This document shows, one piece after another, positions 47,400 through 58,362 of a DNA stretch of 64,000 nt. Each line of letters starts with the position of its first letter. Within the stretch, counting starts at the first letter, position 1. The position numbers were made by a program, and so were the translations under genes. Below the pieces are notes generated by a model, which saw only the letters and a list, made by a program, of their open reading frames with translations, was not told where the DNA came from and did no database searches. This DNA comes from Schistocerca nitens (taxonomy: Eukaryota > Arthropoda > Insecta > Orthoptera > Acrididae), in NCBI RefSeq assembly GCF_023898315.1, contig NC_064619.1, forward strand, positions 499,816,594-499,880,593, given 5' to 3'.

Positions 47400-48410
47400 T
47401 CGTTATTCTTATGGAGGCACAGGAGAGGACCGGTCCCTTACAGCTAAATACTCAGAAATTATCCCCGAACAACATTTTATTCACTTATGTAAGAAAGAGA
47501 ACTAATATTTCACTGGTTCTAGTTTGATGAGCTTTCTGCCAGACATTTCGCTGGATGAATATTGTTTCATGAAGTCACAACTAAAGGACAGATAAATTCC
47601 AGTGGAGTTTCTAAAATCGTTAGGATAGGTGATAATGAAATCTTAACTCCTGTCTGTCTATATAATCTGTGACACTGAAGACATGAATGGATTTTCAGGC
47701 AAGGGCAAATATATTTCAGTACTTTCAGATTAAGAACTGATAATCTAAGATGCTTTTTCTTCCCTTTCTTGTGACTTTGTCCCGCAGTGGCCTAAGATAG
47801 GCATCGTTATGAACCGATCTACGTGGTAGTTTAAAGGGAGGCCCGCAACCCTTCGTATCGCTACATCATTACGGTAGGTGATAGGGATGGAAAGAAAATA
47901 CCTCCCACCATGACGTGCAATAAGCAGAGAGAGAGCAGTGCAGGAGCTGATTCTGGATACTGTGGTTGTTTAACAGTTATTGTTGTTGGGCTGTACTGAA
48001 TTGGACTGTGATTTTTTGCAGTGTGGCCAGTTTATCTCCTCGTACAAACCTCGATAATTGACGCTAATCTCTGTTATCGACACAGTGTTACTAATGGTTA
48101 ACTGACTGCGGGGAACGGCCATACTCGAGAGACTCACGTCGTACCTTTGACAGACTGCTGCACGATCTCGGAAATGATGAATTTTAAACGTCGTGCATCT
48201 ACAGTCTGCCTGTTATCAAATACATTCGTTGAGACTCTCCCAATTATGCGCGCTGACGGTCTGCACCACAAGGTCTGAAGGCAACCAGCTTACGTAACAC
48301 GCCGAAATATTCCATTCCTGTAGTATCAGGAGTGTAATTGCATAGTTAAAAATCTCAGAGTATACCAACGAACTTGTAACCAGGCAACAGCAAATAGTAT
48401 GCAGCCAATG
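47400..48410. other. Unassigned sequence
   Basis: No recognised gene or repeat ends. Confidence 0.3.
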
Positions 48411-48904
48411 TGGCAGAAAGCTCTCTGACCTGCTTAATATAGTGTAGGTCCACCTTTAGAACGCAATACAGTAGCATGGATGCGACAGGTCCCTAGTTGG
48501 TTACCATAGAGGTATGTGACACCAGACGTCTACGCACAGACCATACACGTAAATTACGGGCCGATGGTTTTACCGGCCGGTGGTTTGCAAGTGCTGAGCT
48601 GGCGTTCGATAACATCTCCAATGTGATCCACCGGACGCAGAACGGACACTATATTGCAACCAATGCATAAACGTATGTTCAAACCCCCCCCCCCCTACCG
48701 CCCTCTCAACCAGTGTAACGTAACACAACCCTGGATTTGTGACACGGTCTGTTACCATGCCGAACGATGCCACTGTCGTTGTCGAAGATACCAAACATGA
48801 AAGGATGCAGGTGATCCGCAAAAACGTTCACACAGTCCACAGCTCTCATGGTGCTCTCTATTACTAACACAGTCCCAAAGCAAGCGCATGTAAGTATTCC
48901 ATCG

Positions 48905-49395
48905 TTGCTGTTGTTGTTGTGGTCTTCAGTCCTGAGACTGGTTTGATGCAGCTCTCCATGCTACCCTATCCTGTGCAAGCTTCATCTCCCAGTACTTACT
49001 GCAAAATGGTTCAAATGGCTCTGAGCACTATGGGACTCAACTGCTGTGGTCATCAGTCCCCTAGAACTTAGAACTACTTAAACCTAACTAACCTAAGGAC
49101 ATCACACACATCCATGCCCGAGGCAGGAATCGAACCTGCGACCGTAGCAGTCGCACGGTTCCGGACTGCGCGCCTAGAACCGCGAGACCACCGCGGCCGG
49201 CGTACTTACTGCAACCTACATCCTTCTGAACCTGCTTAGTGTATTCATCTCTTGTCTCCCTCTACGATTTTTACTCTCCACACTGCCCTCCAATGCTAAA
49301 TTTGTGATCCCTTGATGCCTCAGAACATGTCCTACCAACCGGTCCTTTCTTCTTGTCAAGTTGTGCCACAAACTCCTCTTCTCCCCAGTTCTATA
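48905..49395 (-). mobile_element. RTE-like LINE 3' fragment split by a SINE
   Basis: Starts with (GTT)n and 'gtggtcttcagtcctgagac', the LINE 3' tail. The minus strand encodes GEKRSLWHNLTRRKDRLVGH, as in 41940-42027 and 38225-38400. A SINE with its own duplication lies inside. Confidence 0.9.
49005..49201 (-). mobile_element. tRNA-headed SINE (main family, 'ccgcgagaccaccgcgg' subfamily)
   Basis: Perfect 13-bp duplications (gtacttactgcaa) at 48992-49004 and 49202-49214. The head 'cgcgcctagaaccgcgagac' is the same as in 62892-63088, marking a young subfamily. Confidence 0.95.
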
Positions 49396-49521
49396 GCACA
49401 ATAATTTTCCCTCTGGGCAGCGTTCATGACACGGTGCACGTTTAGAAAAGCAAGCGGCGACTACCATCGAGTGATTTAATGTGCTAATGGTCGCCTGCTT
49501 GGGGTTTTGATCCCTGGTGTG

Positions 49522-50620
49522 CCTACAGCTACATGTACATAGGTACTCCGCGAACGACCGTATGGAGCGTGGCGGAGGGTACCCTGTCGGTCTAATAGTC
49601 ATTTCCTTTCCTGTTCCACTCACAAATAGGGAAAAACGAATATCTATGCCTCCGTATGAGCCCTAATGTTTCGTATCGTATCTTCGTGCTCCTTTCGCAC
49701 AATATATGTTGGCGGCAGTAGAATCGTTCTGCAGTCAGTTTCAAACGCCGGTTCTCTAAATTCTCTCAACAGTGTTCCCCGAAAGAACGTCGCCATCCGT
49801 CCAGCGATTCCAATTTGAGTTTCCGAGGCATCGTCGTAACACTTACGTGTTGTTTGAATCTACTGGTAACGAATCTAGCGGCTCGCCTCTGAATTGGTTC
49901 GATGTCTTCTTTTAGTCTGACCTGGTAAGGATCCCGAAAACTCGAGCAGCCTTCAAGAATACGTCACACCAGCGTCCTATATGCGGTCCCTTTATAGATG
50001 AACCACACCGTGGTAAAAGTCTCCCAATAAACTGAAGTCGGCCACTCACCTTCCCTGCCACAGTCCTCGTATACTCGTTCCATTTCATATCGCTTCGCAA
50101 CGTTACGCCCAAATATTTAAACGATGTAACTGTGTCGAGCAGGAGACTGACAATGCTGTATCCGAACATTATGTCATTTTTTCCAACTCATCCGCATTAA
50201 CTTCCACTTTTCTATATTTAGAGCTAGCTACCATTCATCACACAAACCAGAAATTTTGTCTAAGTCATCTTGTATCCTCCTACAGTCGCTCAATTTCGAC
50301 ACCTTACCGGACACCAGAGCATCATCAGCAAACAACCATCCATTGCTGCCCACCCTGTCCGCCAAATCATTTACGTATACAGAGGGCAACAGCGGCCCTA
50401 CCACGCTTTACTGGGTCACTCCTGACGATACCACTGTCTGTGATGAACACTCGCTGTCGAGGACAACGTACTGGGTTTTGTAACTTAAAAAGTCTACCAG
50501 CCATTCACATATCCGTGAACCCATGTACCTTCGTTACCAGCCTACAATGAGACACCTTTCCGGAACTCTAGAAATATGGAATCTGACTGTTGCCTTTCAA
50601 CCATAGTTCGCAGTATATCA
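49522..50620 (-). pseudogene. LINE reverse transcriptase, C-terminal region (CR1/Jockey-like)
   Basis: The minus strand reads SFKYLGVTLRSDMKWNEYTR and VSGRLQFIGRLLPRCGSSIK, the typical segment after the RT palm (YLGV.L). Upstream on that strand, the stretch to 50600 is antisense RT palm sequence with stops. The 3' end near 49530 has 'ggcggagggtaccctgtc'. A decayed copy. Confidence 0.7.
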
Positions 50621-50649
50621 TATCTCGTTGCATGCACAGAACTGCTTGG

Positions 50650-51600
50650 TGGTCCTGATCATTATCTGGAAATCCTGTGGTCGTGATTCAGAAAACTGGC
50701 TGGCCTAAGGCAAGTGGCTGCCTTAAGATGGTTTGTTGTCTTTAATCGGAGCTCAGTTATGGGACAAGTCCTGCAATTGTATAATTTTTATTAACCATGT
50801 CGATAAATGTGGATGGTTGTTTCTGTGTAAAAGAAATATGTTTAATTTATTTTATTGAAGTTTAATGTCGTTAATGTCACAGTAGTACTTTCCATGCATC
50901 AATAATGTTATAAATTAGTGGTTTTACGGGTATTATTTTACTATAGTGCCTTTTCATAAGGTATTGTAGTTGCATTTCGTAATTGCAGAGGAAGTTATAG
51001 AGCTGCGCTCAATATGACTTTCGCAATATATATCTCCGTTGTTTTCAAACCTATCATTTGCAAGATAGATGACTTTCTCGCTCTGAGTCACTTGCATACA
51101 ATAACGTTTTGTTCATTTTTATATCTACAGCATATTTACATTTATTCATGGTTTTTGCACGTAGTATCACTGACGTCAGAATTTCTTCTGTGAATGTAAC
51201 ATTTATGAAAGTAGAATGACAGGTCCGTTGAACAGCTGTATATATTGTCGTGACCTTATAAAAGCTTAATAAATTTTATTACATGTCAGATCATAACGAG
51301 AGAGAAATGAGGTGGGTTTCGTATGCAAGATGGCCGGTGTGCATGACAGAGGAAGCTAAACAGGATAACGGGGGCAGATAATTCTTTCCAAAGCAACTGG
51401 ACGCTATTAATGGTGTTGAACCACAACCTCGTGAGTCAAAAATTCCGTTTCAGGAGAGCAAAGAAACACTATTATTATCTCGATACAAAACAAATGTAAA
51501 ATTATTATCATTATATTACGCTTCGTTACTAAAATATTAAATGATAAAAACTGGAAAATAAATTTCATGCCATACATTAAATAAAATTTGACATACGATG
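50650..51600. other. AT-rich sequence
   Basis: No recognised gene, LINE motif or repeat ends. Confidence 0.3.
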
Positions 51601-51612
51601 TTGCTGTGCAAA

Positions 51613-51815
51613 GGCCGGCCGGAGTGGCCGTGCGGTTCTAGGCGCTACAGTCTGGAGCCGAGCGACCGCTCCGGTCGCAGGTTCGAATCCTGCCTCGGGC
51701 ATGGATGTGTGTGATGTCCTTAGATTAGTTAGGTTTAATTAGTTCTAAGTTCTAGGCGGCTGATGACCTCAGAAGTTAAGTCGCATAGTGCTCAGAGCCA
51801 TTTGAACCATTACTT
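51613..51815 (+). mobile_element. tRNA-headed SINE (main family)
   Basis: Perfect 12-bp duplications (ttgctgtgcaaa) at 51601-51612 and 51816-51827. The head begins 'ggccggccggagtggccg'. Confidence 0.95.
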
Positions 51816-51827
51816 TTGCTGTGCAAA

Positions 51828-52140
51828 CAAACTGACATGCAAGATTGCAGCTCGACGCCGTCGACTTTGCTTCCTCAGGACAGGCCAAACACGCTTGCAA
51901 GTAGTACACCTGATGCCTCTCCAACGGTGCAGAGCGTTGGAGTCAGCAAAATAATAGGAAACTTTACAAAGCACATAATGGAAGACTCCCGAGTACGATT
52001 TAGAGAGATAATCAAATATTGAGGAGATCACAAGTCGAGGGAAAGGTCCAAGGAAAAGAGACTGAAGAGGCCCGTGTGCAACCAGAGTCAATTAAGAACG
52101 ATATAAAAGAATCATGTAGAGCCACAACTCAGTTTCACTG
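51828..52140. other. Unassigned sequence
   Basis: Short open frames on both strands without recognisable motifs. Confidence 0.3.
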
Positions 52141-52343
52141 CAGAGTTAGATGAGTGGTCAGCGCGATGGGATGCCATGCAAAGGGACTCGGGTTCGATTC
52201 ACGGCTGGGTAGGAGACTTTCTCCGCTCAGGGATAAGGTGTTGGGTTATCATCATCATCTCATCCCCATCGACGCGTAAGCCACCGAACTGGCGTTGGCG
52301 ACCGACGAGAGTCCCTAGCTACGCGACATTTCATTTCATTTTA
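52141..52343 (+). mobile_element. tRNA-headed SINE, 'catcatcatctcatcccc' type
   Basis: The head has 'gatgagtggtcagcgcga' and B box 'ggttcgattcacgg'. The body is 'gggttatcatcatcatctca', the tail 'cgcgacatttcatttcattt'. It is related to 2830-3085 in body organisation. Confidence 0.8.
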
Positions 52344-52344
52344 T

Positions 52345-53180
52345 TGCAAAACATTCAGAGGGCAGAGACGCTCCGCAGCAGCACCCGATTCAGCAGTAAA
52401 AACTTCAACTGCGAGAAAAGGGCGATAGTCTCTGGTGCACGTACAATATTCATTGGAATATTACTAAATAGAGACTGCCTGTTCCTGTCTGAAAGGGTCA
52501 GAATAGTGAAATTGCAGCTAATAGCAGGATCAAATTACTGCTTGGCATTTGTCTCCTGCACAGTAGGCAAAGTGGGTCGCTTGCACGGTAGGCAAAGTGG
52601 CCTGTGAGTACCACTGACGTAGTTCACACCTTTGATGACTGATTACTTAGGCCAAGTGGCCGGTAGTTAGCAGATCGAGTGAAACTCAAGCACTCGTCTC
52701 TAACAGAGATCCTTTGTAGTAATTACTGAAAGCTTCTGACATTCTGGTAAGGGGTTTTGGTCTGACACTTCATTAAATAACGGTTTTTGATTAATAAATT
52801 GGTTAAGGGAAGAGTAAAAGCTTGCTACTTCAGCAAACAGTTCCTGCCAACTTCACGAAAGTTAACTATTTCCTGTAACCTACCCCCCCCCCCCCTCCCC
52901 AAACCAAGGAGACTTTCTCGTCCTCATCTCCGTTATAAATGTTAGTAACAAAGCAATTTAAATTCTGCAATGTCATTATCGTCCTGATTGCGCCACGGAA
53001 GGGTACGGAAAATGTTTCGGTACACGACAGCATGTTTTTACATTATTACATTACAATATCCCCGTTATATCCAGTGTAAATTACTTGAGATCTTTATGAC
53101 CTCCAATGGTTCTCAGTAAAACAAAAAGGGCTCGTAGTAGGAAGGTTAAATTCATTACGTGAGAGTCTGAAAAATGTCCA
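52345..53180. other. Unassigned sequence
   Basis: C-rich run at 52885-52897. No gene recognised. An antisense fragment of unknown type may lie at 52350-52600. Confidence 0.3.
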
Positions 53181-53184
53181 TATG

Positions 53185-53521
53185 TGTGTGAAATCTTATT
53201 GGGCTTAACTGCTAAGGTCATCAGTCCCTAAGCTTACACACTACTTAACCTAAATTATCCTAAGGACAAACACACACACCCATGCCCGAGGGAGGACTCG
53301 AATGGCCGAGCGGTTCTAGGCGCTACAGTCTGGAACCGTGCCACCGCTACGGTCGTAGGTTCGAATCCTGCCTCGGGCATGGATGTGTGTGATGTCCTTA
53401 GGTTAGTTACGTTTAAGTAGTTCAAAGTTCTAGGGGACTGATGACCTCAGATATTAAGTACCATAGTGCTCAGAGCCATTTTCTGAGGACTCGAACCTCT
53501 GCCGGGACCAGCCGCACAGTG
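53185..53521 (-). mobile_element. SINE (third head type) hosting another SINE
   Basis: The minus-strand body ('ctgatgaccttagcagttaa', 'ttaggttaagtagtgtg') and head ('gcggctggtcccggcagagg') match 22597-22802. The copy is cut in two at its B box by the SINE at 53303-53484. Confidence 0.9.
53303..53484 (+). mobile_element. tRNA-headed SINE (main family) nested in another SINE
   Basis: Perfect 11-bp duplications (gaggactcgaa) at 53292-53302 and 53485-53495. It lacks the first bases of the head, starting at 'tggccgagcgg', and is otherwise complete to 'cagagccatt'. The duplicated target is the B-box region of the host SINE. Confidence 0.95.
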
Positions 53522-53524
53522 CGA

Positions 53525-54695
53525 GTTTGAATATTGTTGTTTTCTTGTAATAGAGAATTTTTTCTATAAAATAAAAGTGTAATCTGTTTTGAGGAAAAGT
53601 AGCACGTTCTCCTCAACCAAATACTTCCATTTACTTGCAGCGCAGCAGTATTCGTGTCTGCGTGGCGTGCCCGCAATACCAGTTTTCAGGAGGGCAGTGC
53701 TGATAATGTTTTACCTCTTCAGAACATATCAAAATAACTTAGCTACAACTCCGCTACTACCACAACAGTTGTGAACGGATGTAACTTGTGAAATAGAACG
53801 AATTCGCTCATTTCTTTATGGAACCTCGTATTGTAAAGATAGACTTAGGTTACATATAAAGTAGCTATAGACAAAACTCTGGGTAGTAAATATGCAGTTA
53901 AGAATACATACCAATGTAACCTACAAGGAAAACGAAGTTTCATTTTCTGATAATGAAGAAAGCGTGATAGTATAGTGAAAGTAATAAAGGAAATCAGTAA
54001 TGAATAAATTACGAAACAAATTTGAGTAGTGCTTCTTATAATACTAAATTTTTGGTGGAAAGTAATTCGAAATAAGTATAGGATCAAGTTCAGCTCCTTT
54101 CACCGTCACAAATAATTCTTCCCTTCTGCTAAGGCCGTCCTAAAAGCCGCGTGGATCTTTGAACTGTCCCTCTGGGAACAGGCCGGCTGCCCTCGGCTTG
54201 ATTGCTTTGCTTAACTCGTCAGCCGTCGGTAATTTGTTCCAAAGAAATAACCTTGTTTTGTGGTAACTTCATCAAGACAGACCGGGGAAGGGCAGCAAGA
54301 AGAGAACAGAAAACAGTGTTCATGTTTCGCAAGAGGACCTAAACAGACGATAAATTTTGATGTTGGCCTACTGGTTAATGAGGATGTTCTTCAGCTGAAT
54401 CGAATTTATTAAGACTTTGCTCAACACATTGTGTACAAGGTATCGATTACTTAACTAAAATTACCATCCTATGAATAGTGAGACAGTGACAAAGTTCTTT
54501 CATTATACTTGATGACATGATGTGTATTGCAAGGGTCGACATATGGTACACTCCAGAAATACCTTGAGAGTATTAGCCCCTTATTATTTAAAGCAACCAA
54601 ATCATTGAGTCTAGAGCGTTTTAGAAACTTTTTTCCAGTAAATTTTAAATTAAAATATATCATAAGTTTTAAAACGCCGTCATTCGCCACCAAGA
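53525..54695. other. Unassigned sequence
   Basis: AT-rich, no recognisable genes. The 60-80-codon minus-strand frames have no motifs. Confidence 0.3.
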
Positions 54696-54719
54696 GATAC
54701 CGATAAAAACTGATTTATT

Positions 54720-54762
54720 ATAAAACCAGTTTCGGTCTTCACCCAACGACATCGTCAGTTAT
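54720..54762 (-). ncRNA. Hammerhead-like motif G
   Basis: Minus strand: ATAA, perfect core CTGACGA, one extra U, helix II GTC/GAC, C, GAA, ACTGGT (self-pairing with one G-U), U, then TTAT, which pairs with ATAA. All core residues match the hammerhead consensus. The extra bases in helix II are the main deviation. Confidence 0.55.
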
Positions 54763-54871
54763 CATAAAATATTTACAACAGCATGTAAAGCAATAAAAAG
54801 TCAAAGGCGTGAAAAAATATAAAATCCATGATCCTTCATTGTTGACAAATAATAATATACACACATCAAAA

Positions 54872-55061
54872 AATGGCTCTGAGCACTATGGGACTTAACA
54901 TCTGAGGCCATCAGTCCCCTAGAACTTAGAACTACTTAAACCTAACTAACCCAAGGACATCACACACATCCATGCCCGAGGCAGGATTCGAACCTGCGAC
55001 CGTAGCGTTCACGCGGATCCAGACTGAAGCGCCTAGAACCCCTCGGCCACACTTGCTGGCT
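54872..55061 (-). mobile_element. tRNA-headed SINE (main family)
   Basis: Duplications atacacacatcaaaa (54857-54871) and atacacatatcaaaa (55062-55076), one mismatch. The right head has 'ctcggccacacttgctggc', a diverged start. Confidence 0.9.
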
Positions 55062-55222
55062 ATACACATATCAAAAATGTTTTGCGTCACCCCGGTCCCT
55101 GAAGATAGACGTTGACTGTGGGTATTGTATCACACACACACAGACCCTTTGACTGTACAGAGATATCACTAAACCCGCCCAAAGATGTAAAATACCATGC
55201 ATGAGCAGCGCCTATTAGACGG

Positions 55223-56330
55223 ATGGGGTCCGACAGCCGATCAGTTCCAGTCATTCCACCAGGAAGGATGTATACGGGTCATGTTGCCTGTAGTTCACCC
55301 ACGCCTAGACGGTTAATAACGCTGTCCGATCGCGTCAGCATTGTTACTTTGTGCCAGGAAGGGCTCTCAACAAGAGAATGGTCTAGGCGTCTCGAAGTGA
55401 ACCAAAGCGATGTTGTTTTGACATGGAGGAGATACAGAGAGACAGGAACAGTCGATGACATGCCTCGTTCAGGCCACCCAAGGGCGACTACTGCAGTGGA
55501 TGACGGCTCCCTACGGATTATGGCTCGGAGGAACCCTGACATCAACGCCACCATGTTGAATAATGCTTTTCGTGCCGCCACAGGACGTCTTCTTACGACT
55601 CAAACTGTGCGCAATAGGCTGCATGTTGCGAAACTTCACTCCCGACGTCCACGGCGAGGTCCATGTTTGTAACCACGACACCATGCAGCGCGGTACAGAT
55701 GGGTCCAAAAACATACCGAATGGACCTCTCAGGATTGGCATCACCTTCTCTTCACCGAAAAGTGTCGCATATGCCTTCAACCAGATAATCGTAGGGGACG
55801 TGTTTGGATGCAACCCGGTCAGGCTGAACGCCTTAGGCACACTGTTCCAGCGGGAGCAGCAAGGTGGGGTTTCCCTGCTGTTTAGGGGTGGCATTATGTG
55901 GGGCCGACGTACGCCGCTGGTGGTCACGGAAGGCGCTGTAAAGGCTGTACGACACGTGAATGCCATCCTCCGACCAATAGCGCAGCATTTTGGCGAGGCA
56001 TTCTTCATGGACGACAAATCGCTCCCCCATCGTGCTTGTGAATTACTTCCTTCAGGATAACTATATCGCTAGATTACAGTGGCCAGCATGTTCTCTAGAC
56101 ATGAACCATATCGAACATGCATCGCTCGACTACAGTGGCCAGCATGTTCTCTAGACATGAACCCTGTCGAACAGGCCTAGGATAGATTGAAAAGGGCTGT
56201 TTACGGACGACGTCAGACACCAACCACTCTGAGGAATCTACGCCGAATCGCCTTTGAGGAGTGGGACAATCTGGACCAACAGTGCCTTGATGAACTTGTG
56301 GATAGTATGCCACGACGAATACTGGCACGC
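55223..56330 (+). pseudogene. Tc1 transposase, frameshifted, with a 56-bp duplication
   Basis: The N-terminal half is open to 55672: LSDRVSIVTLCQEGLSTREW, then SDVVLTWRRYRETGTVDDMP and RSGHPRATTAVDD (paired helix-turn-helix regions and GRPR-like hook). It continues out of frame with LLFTEKCRICLQPDNRR (first-acid region, SDES changed to TEK) and FMDDKSLPHRA (second). At the third-acid region a 56-bp stretch is duplicated in tandem (56065-56120, 56121-56176). Not functional. Confidence 0.85.
56065..56176. repeat. 56-bp tandem duplication
   Basis: Two adjacent copies begin 'atcgct' and share 'tacagtggccagcatgttct' and 'ctagacatgaacc'. They differ at about six positions. Confidence 0.93.
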
Positions 56331-56565
56331 ATCAATGCAAGAGAACATGCTACTGGGTATTAGAGTTACCGAATCTGTGTGTCCAGCAATCTGGACCACC
56401 ACTTCTGAAGGTCTCGCTGTATGGTGGTACAACATGCAATGAGTGTTTTTCATGAGCAATAAAAAGAGCGGAAATGATGTTTATGTTGATGTCTGTTCCA
56501 ATTTTCTGTACAGGTTGCAGAACTCTCGGAACCGAGGTCACGCAAAACTTTTTTTCATGTGTGTA

Positions 56566-56779
56566 AATTACATCGTCAGCGGTAAAAATGTACCTGGTAC
56601 TGCTCTCCTTCATGTTATATTGTCAGCTTACAACGTTAAGAGGAGAGAGAGTACATATTACCCATTGTTCTGTCGGCAGTATGGAGAATGATTCCTATCA
56701 TAGCGTTGTAAGCTGACAGAACAACATGAAGGAGAGCACAATTTCGTACATTTTTAATGCTGACGATGTAATTTATATT
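56566..56779. repeat. Small inverted repeat
   Basis: Arms of about 70 bp: 'aattacatcgtcagc', 'aaaaatgtac' and 'ctctccttcatgtt' on the left, with their inverse on the right. A short centre lies between. It looks like a non-autonomous fold-back unit. Confidence 0.8.
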
Positions 56780-56867
56780 ACTATTTCACAACAATGACGA
56801 ATCATTGATTTTATATTTTTTTGACGTCTTTGAATTTATATCGCCTTGCAAAACGTTGTAAATATTT

Positions 56868-56907
56868 TATACTTGACTGTGGTCTGTGGATCAAAACTGG
56901 TTGTATA
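56868..56907 (+). ncRNA. Hammerhead-like motif G'
   Basis: Inverted partner of motif G. The core is decayed (TTGACTG, and CAA for GAA), but helix I is TATAC paired with GTATA. Relative to motif G, the closing pair changed from A-U to C-G on both sides. Confidence 0.4.
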
Positions 56908-56919
56908 ATTAGAAAATTC

Positions 56920-57640
56920 TTATTAATAATTCTTGGCGGTAGATAATGAGATGTGGGGCAACAGAAATGGAAAAATATTAACAACAAAGTTTTAACCTCA
57001 GAAATAAGTTCTGTATAGTAAAGTGTAGTCAGTAATATTATACCAACAAAACACAAGTTGCATTCCATACGTCTCACTGGTACGAACTTGAATCCCAAAT
57101 ATTGATTAGAGGACACATTAATACATCATTTCAAACATAGGAGTTGCAGCACCATATCGAATGGTGTTTCTTAGCAAAACGGGAGATACATCACTATAGC
57201 GGAACTCGTTGCGCCAGATGTATTTGCTGAGGATACTACGTTTGAAATGTTTGTTGGAAAGACAGTTTATACCAAGATTAATTTGTTTCCAGTAAAGTTT
57301 ATTTTAATTAAGTTGCGGTTAATCAGCTTCAAATTAAAAATAAAGTTTTAACCAGAAATATTTATAACTGTGCACAGGATCTCTAGTCATATGAGGCGAT
57401 GCAGAAATTTAATGTAGAGTTCAATTATTTCGAGAGTGGCAATTAATTATATCCGTCTGTTTCTACCATTTTAGCCTGCGATGGTTTCTGTTGTCTCAGT
57501 GCTCTTATGAGGGTGAAACTAAACAATGATAAATTACGACTTATGATTGGTTTCATTAATGCGATTACCATCGTTGAGCCATGAAAGAAAAAGACTAATA
57601 GTGAAAATAACTTAGTGTTGGCGGCTTAGTAGAAATGATA
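56920..57640. other. AT-rich sequence
   Basis: No recognised gene or repeat. Confidence 0.3.
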
Positions 57641-57673
57641 CGCAACTTTTTGAATTTATTACGATTTATCGTA

Positions 57674-57717
57674 CCATTAACTAGTTTTCGAGTCAATGCA
57701 CAGTCGTTATCAGATGG
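57674..57717 (-). ncRNA. Hammerhead-like motif D
   Basis: Minus strand: CCAT, core CTGATAA (one change from consensus), one extra C, weak helix II (GA/TC), GAA, fully palindromic AACTAGTT, A, then ATGG, which pairs perfectly with CCAT. No inverted partner found. Confidence 0.5.
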
Positions 57718-57934
57718 AGGTTTCACAGGAACATTATTTACTGAACCATGAGCAGCTGCTCTCTATGGTCGTGGTGCTGGCGAAAATAATGAAAATTTAG
57801 GCATAAGTTGACGAAATTTGTACGAAACCATCTTTATGGTTTAGGGTATTTGCATTGCATCTTGATTATGACAACAAACTTCCACATTTTGAATGAAATG
57901 GTCCACACAGGTTGTAAAATACTTTAATTCAAAG

Positions 57935-57977
57935 TCACGACCGGTTTCACGTCAATTGGAAACGCATCCTCAGGTGA
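57935..57977 (-). ncRNA. Hammerhead-like motif A
   Basis: Minus strand: TCAC, perfect core CTGAGGA, one extra U, helix II GCGT/ACGT, GAA, palindrome ACCGGT, C, then GTGA, which pairs with TCAC. All conserved core residues of the hammerhead are present. The predicted cut follows the C. Confidence 0.6.
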
Positions 57978-58362
57978 TAGAGATTGTATTTAACAACTGG
58001 TAGCGGGAAGATAACTGCCTTAGAGCCGCTCCCCACAATTCATCTCACATTATAAACATACAGCGCGCTAAAAGCGGTAGTCCATAGTTAAAACGAAGGG
58101 GAAAGCATAGAACCGTGCCACAAGCAGGAGAATGGTTGAGCGAAAGCAGGCAAGGCAGTACTGACCGCTCTGCTGTGTGGAATATGTTGCCTGCTTTCGC
58201 TCAACCATTCTCCTGCTTGTGGCACGGTTCTATGCTTTCCCCTTCGTTTTAACTATGGACTACCGCTTTTAGCGCGCTTTATGTTTATAATTTGAGATGA
58301 ATTGTGGGGAGCGGCTCTAAGGCAGCTATCTTCCCGCTACGAGCTGTTAAATACAATCTCTA

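Larger units (their letters stand above)
48420..49480 (-). mobile_element. Decayed DNA-transposon-like sequence interrupted by a LINE
   Basis: Parts at 48420-48900 and 49400-49480 ('gacacggtgcacgttt') look like one antisense transposase region of Tc1-like composition, split by the LINE at 48905-49395. Frames are too decayed to give motifs. A C run lies at 48687-48698. Confidence 0.4.
54860..56563 (+). mobile_element. Tc1-like transposon with SINE in its TIR
   Basis: Flanked by TA at 54858-54859 and 56564-56565. The ends 'cacacatcaaaaa..gttttgcgtcacc' and the inverse of 'gtcacgcaaaactttttttc' match. The SINE at 54872-55061 duplicated part of the left TIR. Transposase is on the plus strand. 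Confidence 0.88.
54700..56915. mobile_element. Inverted-repeat element G hosting a Tc1
   Basis: Left arm 54700-54858 and right arm 56779-56915 are inverted copies. Both contain 'aatattttat', 'gattttatattttt' and 'aactggtt.tataat' when read outward. The space between is filled by a Tc1 with a SINE, plus a second small inverted repeat (56566-56779). Each arm ends in a hammerhead-like motif. Confidence 0.7.
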
